Part shown: positions 17,735 to 26,900 of the stretch, piece by piece
How the letters are laid out: the number at the start of each line of letters is the position of its first letter
Numbering within the stretch: position 1 is the first letter of the stretch
Position numbers and translations under genes: made by a program
NCBI RefSeq assembly: GCF_009689005.1
Contig: NZ_AP021879.1
Coordinates: forward strand, 2,914,001-2,978,000
Reading direction: 5' to 3'
Source: Desulfosarcina ovata subsp. ovata
GTDB lineage: Bacteria > Desulfobacterota > Desulfobacteria > Desulfobacterales > Desulfosarcinaceae
DNA: 64,000 nt
The notes under the pieces: model-generated
Database searches by the model: none
Told to the model about the DNA's origin: nothing
What the model saw: the letters and a program-made list of their open reading frames with translations, nothing else

Positions 17735-17820
17735 ATCGATTATAAATGGATAGAATGCCACCATTTGGCATTTTTCATTGGACATTTGACATTCTTAACC
17801 AGCCGCTATCAGGTAAAAAG
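17735..17820. repeat. Dispersed repeat, copy 1
   Basis: An ~86-bp stretch centred on CCACCATTTGGCATTTTTC, which recurs at 48175-48262 in the same orientation with only a few differences (ATCGATTATAA at the start, CCGCTATC near the end). It lies in the convergent gap between the GcvH-like pair and the archaemetzincin gene. The high identity between two copies 30 kb apart suggests a genome-wide repeat family. No coding frame is seen. Confidence 0.7.
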
Positions 17821-17842
17821 AACGACAGAAAGGCAAAGGCAG

Positions 17843-18436
17843 TTACCCTGTATGCCGGGAAAATGTTGTATCATCGGGATGACCATCAAGCGCCTTCAGC
17901 CCATCGGCCAGCATGACGCGGCAATAGCGGCAGAACTGGTCCTTTTTGTGGTCGACATCAGCGATGCTGCGACAGTAGTGCATCAAACACTGATTGTCCT
18001 TGCAGTGCCGCAGATCAAAGGTGTGCCCCAGTTCGTGGGCACACTCTTTGACGATGCGTGCCAGATAACGCCGCCGCTCGCCGGTGGCTGAAATCTCGGA
18101 CGCCAGGCGAAAGGTGGACACAATGCAACTGAGTCCCCCCAGCTGCGCCTCTCCATAAACGTGGGTCAGAATCGGGATAAACAGATCCCGATCGGTCAAT
18201 GCGAGTACCTTGAGGGCATCCCCCGGCGCCTGTTCGCTCAACTGCGCAAGGATCGCCGTTGAATGGAATTGCCTGCGCTTGGCATCCCAGGCAAAGTCGA
18301 TAGTATCGATCAGGCCTTGGATTCGGCAGGGCAGGCCCATTGAGCGTCGTACCATTTTCTCGACGGCGCACAGGATATCGGCATCGAAATGGCCGATGGG
18401 TGAAAGGATAACCGTTCGGCTGAAGGTGGCAGTCAA
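17843..18436 (-). CDS. amzA: Archaemetzincin-like zinc metalloprotease
   Basis: The 197-residue protein matches archaemetzincins: a start like VILSPIGHFDADIL, the catalytic HELGHTFDLRHC segment near residue 133, and the Cys pattern that follows (QCLM, then FCRYC) for a second zinc site. The canonical motif is HExxHxxGxxHC; here the Gly is Asp while all three His and the Glu remain, so zinc binding is probably kept. The start is TTG at 18436, overlapping the TGA of the sigma-54 regulator gene upstream by four bases. No ATG lies near enough to give a complete N-terminus. Coupling to a regulator gene is unusual and may link it to the same stimulus. Substrates of this family are unknown. Confidence 0.88.
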   Translation of the reverse strand: MTATFSRTVILSPIGHFDADILCAVEKMVRRSMGLPCRIQGLIDTIDFAWDAKRRQFHSTAILAQLSEQAPGDALKVLALTDRDLFIPILTHVYGEAQLGGLSCIVSTFRLASEISATGERRRYLARIVKECAHELGHTFDLRHCKDNQCLMHYCRSIADVDHKKDQFCRYCRVMLADGLKALDGHPDDTTFSRHTG

Positions 18437-19776
18437 TCGGGGGCCTGCAGATGGTAGCGCTTAATCTTGCTGTATAGGGTTGAGCGGTCAATGCCGAGTA
18501 TCCGGGCACTGTTTGAGATGTTCCAGTCGTTGTCGTCAAGAACCTGCCGGATATGATGTTTTTCAATGGATTTCAGGGAGTGGTCGGCAGGCTTGCCCGG
18601 TTCCGGAATACAGGCAATCGGCAGGTCCTCGGGCATCACCTGGATCGTCTTGCCGACCACCACGGCCCGCTCGATGGCGTTTTCCAGTTCACGGATATTT
18701 CCGGGCCAATCGTAAAGCATCATTTCATCCATGGCCGGCCGGGATATTTTCTGGATCGGCTTGTTGGTCTCCTGGCTGAAGCGCAGCAAAAATTGGTCAC
18801 ACAGCAGAGGGATGTCCTCTTTGCGCTCACGCAGGGCCGGCATGCGAAGCGAGATCACGTTGAGGCGGTAAAAAAGATCCTCGCGAAAGGTCCCCTCGGC
18901 AATGGCTTTTTTTAAATCGCTGTTGGTGGCGGCAATGATGCGAAAATCGGCCTCCAACGGCTGGGTGCCCCCCACGCGGTAAAAAACACGATCCTCCAGC
19001 ACGCGCAGCAGATCGATCTGCATCCGCATGCTGACCTCGCCGATCTCGTCCAGGAAAAGCGTACCCCCGTCGGCCATTTCCAGACGCCCTTTTTTGGTTT
19101 CCCGCGCATCCGTGAACGCACCTTTCTGGTGGCCGAACAGTTCGCTCTCCATCAGGTGTTCGGGAATGGCCCCGCAGTTGACCGCCACAAAAGGCCCCCG
19201 GTTGCGGCCACTGCAGGTATGAATGGCCTTTGCCGCCAGCCCTTTCCCGGTTCCGGTTTCACCGGTAATCAAAACGGTGGAATCGGTGGGGGCCACATCG
19301 TTGATCAGATCGAAAATCCGCTGCATGGCCCGGGACTGGCCGATCATGCTCTCAAAGCGGGTGCGCTGTTTTACTTCGTCACGCAGGTAGGCATTCTCCC
19401 GTTCCTGTTCCTGACGGGAAATAATTTTTTCGATCAAAAGGCCGATCTCTTCCGGGTCGAAAGGCTTGAGCAGATACTCCACCGCCCCGCGTTTCATGGC
19501 TTCGATAGCGGTAGCGATAGAGCCATAGGCGGTAATCATCACCACCGCGGTATCCAGGTCGCGATCATTGACGATTTTCAGCAGATCGAGCCCGCTCATG
19601 CCTTCCATCTTGATGTCCACCAGCATGATGTCAAAACGGGCGGCAGTCAATTTTTCTAGGGCATCTTCGCCACTGGCGGCAGTTTCCACGTGGTGGCCGT
19701 CCCGTTCCAACCAACCGGCCAGCGACTCCCGAATGATCAATTCGTCGTCCACCACCATGATCCGGGTTCTACTCAT
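18433..19776 (-). CDS. NtrC-family sigma-54-dependent response regulator
   Basis: A 447-residue regulator with a receiver domain (MVVDDELIIRES, phosphoacceptor in IMLVDIKMEGMSG), a sigma-54 AAA+ domain (Walker A GETGTGKG near residue 170, GAFTDA loop near 222 that contacts sigma-54, Walker B LFLDEIGEV) and a C-terminal Fis-type HTH (NISNSARILGIDRSTLYSKI). It activates sigma-54 promoters when phosphorylated. The kinase gene at 19832 lies 55 bp upstream in the same direction and is its likely partner. The sigma-54 promoter at 15640 is the only good one I found in the window and is a natural target. GGAGG precedes the ATG. Confidence 0.95.
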   Translation of the reverse strand: MSRTRIMVVDDELIIRESLAGWLERDGHHVETAASGEDALEKLTAARFDIMLVDIKMEGMSGLDLLKIVNDRDLDTAVVMITAYGSIATAIEAMKRGAVEYLLKPFDPEEIGLLIEKIISRQEQERENAYLRDEVKQRTRFESMIGQSRAMQRIFDLINDVAPTDSTVLITGETGTGKGLAAKAIHTCSGRNRGPFVAVNCGAIPEHLMESELFGHQKGAFTDARETKKGRLEMADGGTLFLDEIGEVSMRMQIDLLRVLEDRVFYRVGGTQPLEADFRIIAATNSDLKKAIAEGTFREDLFYRLNVISLRMPALRERKEDIPLLCDQFLLRFSQETNKPIQKISRPAMDEMMLYDWPGNIRELENAIERAVVVGKTIQVMPEDLPIACIPEPGKPADHSLKSIEKHHIRQVLDDNDWNISNSARILGIDRSTLYSKIKRYHLQAPD

Positions 19777-19831
19777 CTTGCCTCCGCGCTGATTGCATGG
19801 TCAGTTCACCCCAATGTTGGGGTTGACAGGA

Positions 19832-21394
19832 TCATCGCTCCGTTTTTGTCGAAGGGGAAACGGGCTCCAAGGAGAGCGGCAGTTGAATCGTAAAGGTCGC
19901 GCCGTGCCCCGTCCGGGAATCGACCGTAATACTGCCGTTATGGGCTTTAATAATGCCATAGACAACACTCAGTCCCAGGCCGACCCCCTTGCCTTTTGTT
20001 TTTGTCGTGTAAAACGGCTCGAAGAGCTTGTCATGGTACTCCGGGGAAATGCCGATCCCCGAGTCAGTGAAGGAGACGAGAATCGTCTTTGCCGGCTCAT
20101 CACACCAGCTCTTGATCGTCAGCAGGCCGCCCCTCCCCGATTCCATGGCCTCGGCAGCATTGGACACCATATTCATGAACACCTGCTGCAGTTGATCGGC
20201 AGACCCGATCACCGCAGGCAGGCCCGGGTCGAGCGTTTTTTTCACCTTGACGTTGTGGATTTTCAGCAGGTTTTCGTTGATCACCAGCGTCTTTTCGATC
20301 AACTGGTTAATATCCTGGGCGCCGGGCTCCATTTTGGACTGGCGTGAGAATGTCAGCAGATTGGAAATAATGCGGCTGATCCGGCGGGTTTCCGCCTCCA
20401 TGAGGGACAGGTAGCGTTCAAACAGTTCGGGATCACGGTCCCCCTTCTCTTCCTTCATGATCCGCTTCATCAGCAAAATCAGATTCAGGATACCGGCAAT
20501 GGGATTGTTGATTTCGTGAACCACGGAAGCGGAAAGCTTGCCAAGGGAGGCCATCTTGTCCTGATGGAGCAATTTGGCGTGGGTCTCCTGGAGTTGCCGG
20601 GTGCGTTCGTCAACCATCTTCTCCAGCCGGCGCCGATTCTCTTCCTCCTGCAGCCGGCGTTCGGTGAAATCGTGGCTGATCTCGATCAGCCGTGAAATCT
20701 TGCCGCCCTTTTCCCAGATGGGATGAATGGACACTTCCATGTAATGAACTTTCCCGTCGGGCCCGGTGCGCGTACGAATGGTCTCGGCGGGCAACCGGTT
20801 CTGGATCACGCTTTTCAACGGGCAACCGTTCTCTTCTCCATAACACGACTGGTGGGTCTGGTGGTAAACCTCGTAGCATTTCTTCCCGATAACGTCCTGC
20901 TTCTCATACCCCATATATTTGAGGAACGCATCGTTGGCATCGACGATTTCCTGATCCGGGGTAAATACCAGAATCAGATCCTGGATTCCGTTGAGAATGG
21001 TCTGAATCTCCTCGGAACGCTGCTGGACCAGTTTTTCCCTGGATTTGAAGGCCCGCCAGAAAAGGTCGAAGGCCGGATAGGCGAGCACCCGCAGGCGGTC
21101 CGGCTTTGTCTCCAGAATCCGTTGCAGCAGATCGGGATCGGGGTCGAGGAGAATAAACAGGTCAATGCCATACGCAGGATCATACAACTGCCGGTAATCG
21201 GAAACGATCTTCAACCCCCAGCGGCGGGCCAGGCGAACGCCGGGAGCGTTTTCATCTGCATCGGCCACAGCGACAATCCGGGAATTGACCTGGTCCTGAA
21301 GAAAAGCAAGCGTAGTCATCTTCAACACCGCTTCACAATAACTACCACCACCGATCAAGGCAATGTTGATGAGCACCGTGCCGTTCTCCATCAT
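19832..21394 (-). CDS. PAS sensor kinase with Rossmann-like N-terminal domain
   Basis: The 520-residue kinase opens with a ~115-residue domain resembling an NAD(P)-binding Rossmann fold (INIALIGGGSYCEAVL, then RIVAVADADENAPGV and ARRWGLKIVSDYRQL), as in Gfo/Idh-type dehydrogenases. A PAS domain follows (~125-245, with Cys in HQSCYGEENGCPL), then a coiled linker, an H-box (SASVVHEINNPIAGIL near residue 290) and a HATPase domain (DSGIGI, GKGVGLGLSVVYGI). No membrane segment is present. A cytoplasmic redox or nucleotide signal is therefore plausible. It is upstream of the NtrC-type regulator and probably phosphorylates it. The ligand is inferred only. Confidence 0.9.
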   Translation of the reverse strand: MMENGTVLINIALIGGGSYCEAVLKMTTLAFLQDQVNSRIVAVADADENAPGVRLARRWGLKIVSDYRQLYDPAYGIDLFILLDPDPDLLQRILETKPDRLRVLAYPAFDLFWRAFKSREKLVQQRSEEIQTILNGIQDLILVFTPDQEIVDANDAFLKYMGYEKQDVIGKKCYEVYHQTHQSCYGEENGCPLKSVIQNRLPAETIRTRTGPDGKVHYMEVSIHPIWEKGGKISRLIEISHDFTERRLQEEENRRRLEKMVDERTRQLQETHAKLLHQDKMASLGKLSASVVHEINNPIAGILNLILLMKRIMKEEKGDRDPELFERYLSLMEAETRRISRIISNLLTFSRQSKMEPGAQDINQLIEKTLVINENLLKIHNVKVKKTLDPGLPAVIGSADQLQQVFMNMVSNAAEAMESGRGGLLTIKSWCDEPAKTILVSFTDSGIGISPEYHDKLFEPFYTTKTKGKGVGLGLSVVYGIIKAHNGSITVDSRTGHGATFTIQLPLSLEPVSPSTKTER

Positions 21395-21969
21395 TATTTT
21401 CGCCCCTAAATAATGAAAACCAATCAGCTAATAAACTTACTGAATTTTTTGAACTATGTTATCATATCCACAATTTGTCGATCAAGCCGATTTTAAAACC
21501 AGTCGGGGTTGTTTCTAAAGAAAATAGATCGGGCGCTAAACCGATCTGAGTCATTTTGACCCGAGACAATTTTTCTCGTTGTATCAAACTGACCCACTGC
21601 ATGCATACGACACAAACAGATGAAAAAAAACTTAAAACATTTTATCATATAGTTATCGAGGCATCCCAATTGTTTGACAATGATCAAATACAAATTGGCC
21701 TGCATATTGATAAAGGGTTTTATTCGTATAATCGGCCTGAAGTCAGAAAAACAGATCAAACTTGATTCTATCTTCTTTTTGGGGCATATACACAAAAGGG
21801 AATGGATGAAGCCATAACTATAATGGCAAAATCTGTTGACAAGCCGTTTTGGGCCATATAGGTATGGTTTTCTTGAGAAAACATCTCCTAATCCATTATT
21901 TTCACTTAATACATTAATATTCTTAACACCTTACCAGAACGCGTTTCATGCGCAACCAGGAGACGTATT
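21395..21969. other. AT-rich divergent region upstream of hdrA
   Basis: About 575 bp between the divergent kinase gene and hdrA with no convincing gene. Frames of 69-100 codons are present but lack family features and ribosome sites. It must hold the promoter for the hdrA-flx operon. A TTGACA at 21836-21841 with a poor TATAGG downstream is the best sigma-70 candidate, with non-ideal spacing. No sigma-54 match was found. Confidence 0.35.
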
Positions 21970-24900
21970 ATGGCAACGAACACAGTTGGTTCCGTTTTGG
22001 TTGTTGGTGGAGGCATCTCCGGTATGCAGGCCGCATTGGATTTGGCCGATTCCGGGTATTTGGTTCACGTTGTAGAAAAATCTCCTGCCATCGGCGGGGT
22101 GATGAGTGAACTGGACAAGACCTTCCCCACCAATGACTGCGCAATGTGAATTATCTCCCCCAAACTGGTCGAGTTCGGCCGGCATCTCAACATCAATCTT
22201 ATTACCTGTGCTGAAATAAAAGAGATTCAAGGAACCGAGGGCAATTTTACCGTTACCGTAGACAAAGGCCCCCGTTTTATCGATCCCGCCAAATGTACTT
22301 CTTGTGGAGATTGCGCCGAAGCCTGCCCGGTCTCCCTCCCCGACGAATACAATCAGGGGTTGAATTTCCGCAAAGCCACCTACAAGCGTTACGCCCAGGC
22401 CATCCCCGGTGCATACGCCATCCAGAAGGCCGACAAGGCGCCCTGCCGCCTGGCCTGTCCGGCGGGCATCAACGTCCAGGGGTACGTGCAGATGGTCGGC
22501 CAGGGCAAGTATGCCGAGGCCCTGAAGATCATCATGGACGACCTGCCCCTGCCCGGCGTGCTGGGGCGCATCTGCCCCCACGGCTGCGAGGACGCCTGCC
22601 GGCGCTGCGAGGTGGATCAGCCGGTGGCCATCCGCGAGCTCAAACGCCTGGCCGCCGACCAGGTCGATCCGCGCACCATCGAGATCCCCATGGCAGAAAA
22701 GCGCGGGGAACGCGTGGCCATCATCGGCAGCGGTCCGGCCGGTCTGAGTGCGGCCTATCATCTGGCCCGCCGGGGCATTTTGAGCACGATCTACGAGGCC
22801 CTGCCCAAGGCCGGCGGCATGCTGCGGGTGGGCATTCCGGATCACCGCCTGCCGCCAGCGATCCTGGACCAGGAGATCGAAATCATCACCAACATGGGGG
22901 TGGAACTTTTGACCAATACGCCCCTGGGCAACGACCTGACCGTGGACAGCCTTTTCGATCAGGGGTTCAAGGCGGTCTACCTGGCCCTGGGCGCCCACAA
23001 GGGCATCACCCTCGGGGTTCCCGGCGAAAAGGCCGCGGGCGTGCGCCAGGGTGTGGATTTCCTGCGTGAGGTCAACCTCACCGGCAAGGCACCGGTGGGC
23101 AAGCACGTGGCCATCGTCGGTGGCGGCAACGTGGCCATTGACGTGGCCCGCTCGGCCGTGCGCCTGGGCGCCGAGACAGTACAGATCATCTACCGCCGGA
23201 CCCGTGCGGAGATGCCGGCCTGGGAAGAAGAGATCCAGGCCGCCGAGACCGAAGGGACCGAGATCACCTATCTTGCCGCTCCCCAGGAAATTCTTTCCGA
23301 AAACGGTAAGGTGACCGGCCTGCGCTGCATCCGCATGGAACTGGGCGAGCCGGACGCCTCGGGACGCCGCCGTCCGGTACCGGTACCGGGCAGTGAATAC
23401 GACCTTGAGATCGACCAGCTGATCCCGGCCATCGGCCAGCGGCCGGACCTTTCCTCCATCGAGGATGTGGACGGCGTGGGATTCACCCGCTGGAGCACCA
23501 CGGAAGTGGACCCGGTGACCTATGCCACCGGCCGGCCGGGCGTGTTTTCCGGCGGCGACCTGCAGAGCGGGCCCTGGGTGGCCATCGGCGCCATTGCCGC
23601 GGGCAAGGAGGCGGCCGAGTCCATCGAGCGCTACCTGGACGGTGCGGACATGGCCGCGGGCCGCGAGCCCATCGAGCGGTCCGAGCCGGTCTACCGTCCG
23701 GTGCCCGAGGGCGAGCCGATTGTAGCAAGGGTCAAGCCGCGCGAGCTGGAACCCGCGGCGCGCAAGGGCAACTTCAACGAAGTGGAACTGGGCATCACCC
23801 CCGAGGCCGGTCAGGCCGAGGCGGCGCGCTGCCTGAACTGCGGCTACTGCTGCGAGTGCTACCAGTGTGTTGAGGCCTGCGGCGCCGGCGCCGTGACCCT
23901 GGAAACGCATCAGGAACAACGCGAACGGATCGATCTCAATGTGGGATCGGTCATTCTGGCACCCGGGTTTTCCCCTTACGATCCGTCCAAGCTTGACTTC
24001 TACGGGTATGGCCGGCATCCCAACGTCATCACCAGCATGCAGTTCGAACGCCTGCTCTCTGCTTCCGGTCCCACCGGCGGCCATGTGGCCCGGCCTTCGG
24101 ATCACAAGGATCCCCGGAAGATCGCCTGGTTCCAGTGCGTGGGTTCCCGCGACCAGAACCGCTGCAAGAACGAGTACTGCTCCTCGGTATGCTGCATGTA
24201 TGCCATTAAGGAAGCGGTGATCGCCAAGGAGCACGCCGGCGACGATCTGGACTGCGCCGTCTTTTTCATGGACATGCGCACCTACGGGAAGGATTTCGAA
24301 CGCTATTACGAAGGTGCGAAAAGCCAGGGGGTCCGGTTCCTGCGGTCCAAGGTGCATACCATCGACAGCGTACCGAACAGTGACGACCTCTCCATCCGTT
24401 ATGTCACCGAAAGTGGTGAAATGCAGACGGAAACATTTGATTTGGTCGTTCTTTCCGTGGGGCTGGAGACCTCCCCCGAAGTGGTCGCCCTGGCCGAATC
24501 GCTTGACGTGGGACTCACTCCGGGCAATTTCTGCAACACCACGACCTTTGCTCCGGTAACCAGCACCCGCAACGGGGTTTACGTCTGTGGCGCGTTTCAG
24601 GGGCCCAAGGATATTCCCCAGGCCGTCGTGGATGCCAGTGCTGCGGCGTCTGCCGCCGGTGAAATGCTCAGTTCCGCGAGGAACACGCAAACCCGTACGG
24701 CCGAGGTGATACCCGAAGTGAACGTGCTCGGCGAGCGTCCCCGGGTGGGTGTTTTCGTCTGTAACTGCGGTATCAATATCGCCGGTGTGGTGGATGTTCC
24801 GGCGGTACGCGATTACGCGGCCAGCCTGCCGTTCGTGGAGTATGTCACCGATAATATGTACACCTGCTCCCAGGACACCCAGGACAGCATGACGGCCATC

Positions 24901-26409
24901 ATCCGCGAGAAAAATCTCAACCGGGTAGTCGTGGCGGCTTGTACGCCAAAGACCCACGAGCCGCTGTTCCAGGAAACCCTGATCAATGCGGGGCTCAACA
25001 AATACCTGTTCGAAATGGTCAACATCCGCAACCAGGATTCCTGGGTGCATAAGAACAATCCCGATATTGCCACCCAGAAGGCCAAGGATCTGGTACGCAT
25101 GGCCGTTAACAAAGTGGCCCTGAAGGAACCCTTGACCGAAACCGAACTGACCGTCGGCCAGGCCACACTGGTCATTGGTGGTGGGATCGCCGGTATGACC
25201 GCGGCATTGAGCCTGGCCCGCCAGGGGTATGATACCCATCTGGTGGAACGGACGGATCAGCTGGGAGGACAGGCCAACAGCCTTTTCCGCACCTGGAAAG
25301 GGGAGGACATAAAAAGCGGACTGGCCGAACTGATCGTCCAGGTGAATGCCGAAGAGCGGCTCCACGTGCACCTGAACACGGAGCTGGCCGATGTGGAAGG
25401 GTTTGTGGGCAACTTCAAAACCGTTATTAGAAATGGTGACGCCGAAACCGCCATCGACCATGGCGTCGCCGTGGTGGCCACCGGTGCCAGGGAGCTCGAA
25501 CCCGATGAATACCGTTACGGTGAAGATCCGCGAATCTTGACCAGCCTGGAACTGGATCGCAAAATGCTGACCGACGATGCCATGCTGGGCACCCTCAACG
25601 CGGCGGTGTTCATCCAGTGCGTGGGCTCCCGGGAGCCCCAGCGGCCTTACTGCTCGCGCGTCTGCTGCACCCATTCCATCGAAAGCGCCCTGGCCATCAA
25701 GACGCGGAATCCGGATACCAACGTCTATATCCTCTACCGGGATATCCGGACTTACGGCGAACGGGAAACATTGTATAAAAAAGCCCGTGCGGCCGGTGTG
25801 ATCTTCATCCGCTACAACCTGGAAAACAAACCCCAGGTGGTGCGCGACGGCGATCGGCTGGCAGTTCGCGTCACCGACCATGTGCTCGGCTTCCCCCTGG
25901 AAATCACCACGGACCTGATCACCCTGGCAGCGGCAATTGTTCCCTACGCCGACGAACGGCTGGCCCAGTATTTCAAAATTCCGCTCAACGACGATGGGTT
26001 TTTCGTGGAAAAACACGCCAAGCTGGGCCCCTGCGAATTCGCCACCGACGGGGTGTTCCTCTGCGGGTTGGCCCACTATCCCAAGTCCATCGACGAAGCC
26101 ATCTCCCAGGGCAAGGCGGCAGCATCCCGGGCGGTGACGCTGCTGGCCCAGGAGCATATTTTTACCAGTGGCGAAGTCGCCTCGGTGGATCCGCAGATGT
26201 GCTCCAGTTGTGGGGTTTGCGTTTCCATCTGCCCCTACTCGGCACCCAGCTTCATCGCTGCCGATGCGCGTATGTTTGCCGGCCGGGCCACCATCAACGC
26301 GGCTCTGTGCAAAGGATGCGGTTTGTGTGTGGCCTCATGCCGCTCGGGTGCCATCCATCTCAGCGGATTTGACAACAATCAGATTTTTGCCATGCTCGAT
26401 GCCATCTAA
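21970..26409 (+). CDS. hdrA: Selenocysteine-containing tandem HdrA with GltD-like insert
   Basis: The frame starts at ATG 21970 (AGGAGA upstream) and reads through an in-frame TGA at 22147 as Sec60 in the motif NDCAMU-IISPK, where other HdrA proteins have Cys; total 1479 residues. Order: an HdrA FAD-binding start ([18 protein letters not shown]), a ferredoxin motif ([12 protein letters not shown], ~107), a GltD/NfnB-like FAD-NAD(P) module (~140-600; [20 protein letters not shown]), a Cys-rich site (~620), a second HdrA unit starting [14 protein letters not shown] (~928) with its own FAD site (~1072), and two C-terminal [4Fe-4S] motifs (~1411, ~1447). HdrA is the flavin-bifurcating subunit of heterodisulfide reductases. 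With FlxD, C, B and A it probably couples NADH oxidation to ferredoxin reduction and a disulfide acceptor. No hdrB or hdrC is encoded here. Confidence 0.92.
22147..22178 (+). promoter_or_regulatory. UGA-Sec codon with bacterial SECIS-type hairpin in hdrA
   Basis: The TGA at 22147-22149 is followed after 10 bases by a hairpin: CCAAACT (22160-22166) pairs with AGTTCGG (22172-22178) with one mismatch, leaving the loop GGTCG. The loop begins with GG and starts 17 bases after the TGA, meeting the usual bacterial SECIS rules. The reading frame continues for 1419 codons beyond the TGA. Confidence 0.85.
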
Positions 26410-26416
26410 TTAATTA

Positions 26417-26445
26417 CCGTCCGGTGGAACGTCCTCACCGGACGG
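26417..26445 (+). other. Intercistronic hairpin between hdrA and flxD
   Basis: A perfect 10-bp stem, CCGTCCGGTG (26417-26426) with CACCGGACGG (26436-26445), encloses a 9-base loop. No T-run follows, so it is not a standard terminator. It lies between the hdrA stop and the flxD ribosome site and may stabilise or process the mRNA. Confidence 0.6.
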
Positions 26446-26467
26446 ATCTGAAAACAAGGAGAAAACC

Positions 26468-26899
26468 ATGTCTGAATGGGAACCGAAGATCGTTGCCTTT
26501 CTGTGCAACTGGTGCAGCTACGGTGCCGCCGATCTGGCTGGTGTCAGTCGGATGCAGTATCCGTCCAACGTGCGCATCATCCGCATCCCGTGTACCGGCC
26601 GGATGAGCCCGAAATTTGCATTGGCGGCCCTGCGCAATGGTGCTGACGGGGTGTGGGTGTCCGGGTGACATCCGGGTGACTGCCATTACCTGGAAGGTAA
26701 TTACTACGCCCGACGGAAATTTGCCCTGTTTACCAACCTGATGGATTACATGGGGATCGAAAAAGATCGCCTGCACATGTCGTGGGTGTCTTCGGCCGAA
26801 GCCACCAAATTTATCGATGTCGTGACCCGGGTAACCGACGCGGTTCGTGCCCTGGGTCCGAACACCCGTTTTGTCAAACACCAGGCGAAGGTAGCGTGA
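26468..26899 (+). CDS. flxD: Selenocysteine-containing FlxD/MvhD electron-transfer subunit
   Basis: The 143-residue protein opens with the MvhD-family cysteine motif ([15 protein letters not shown]) and contains GVWVSG-U-HPGDCHY, where an in-frame TGA (26666-26668, codon 67) sits at the position of Cys in the paralog at 168-938. MvhD/FlxD holds a [2Fe-2S] centre that passes electrons to HdrA. AAGGAG precedes the ATG. The next gene begins 1 bp after its stop. Unlike the first MvhD-like protein it has no C-terminal extension, so this is the standard-length version. Reading the TGA as a stop would leave 66 residues lacking the conserved second half. Confidence 0.93.
26666..26701 (+). promoter_or_regulatory. 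UGA-Sec codon with bacterial SECIS-type hairpin in flxD
   Basis: The TGA is followed by a perfect hairpin, ATTACC (26685-26690) with GGTAAT (26696-26701), around the loop TGGAA. The loop starts 22 bases after the TGA and has G in its second position, within the accepted range for bacterial SECIS elements. Confidence 0.8.
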
Positions 26900-26900
26900 T

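Noticed and set aside
21493-21795. A 100-codon minus-strand frame in the hdrA upstream region.
   Set aside because: No ribosome site and no family features, in an AT-rich gap where stop-free stretches of this size can occur by chance.
22147-22149. The in-frame TGA as a true stop or a pseudogene mark in hdrA.
   Set aside because: The upstream reading has a ribosome site and an HdrA FAD-binding start, the position equals a conserved Cys, and a SECIS-type hairpin follows.
21946-26157. A 1403-codon open frame on the minus strand opposite hdrA.
   Set aside because: It is the antisense shadow of a GC-rich gene. It has no family resemblance, whereas the plus strand encodes clear HdrA, GltD and ferredoxin motifs.
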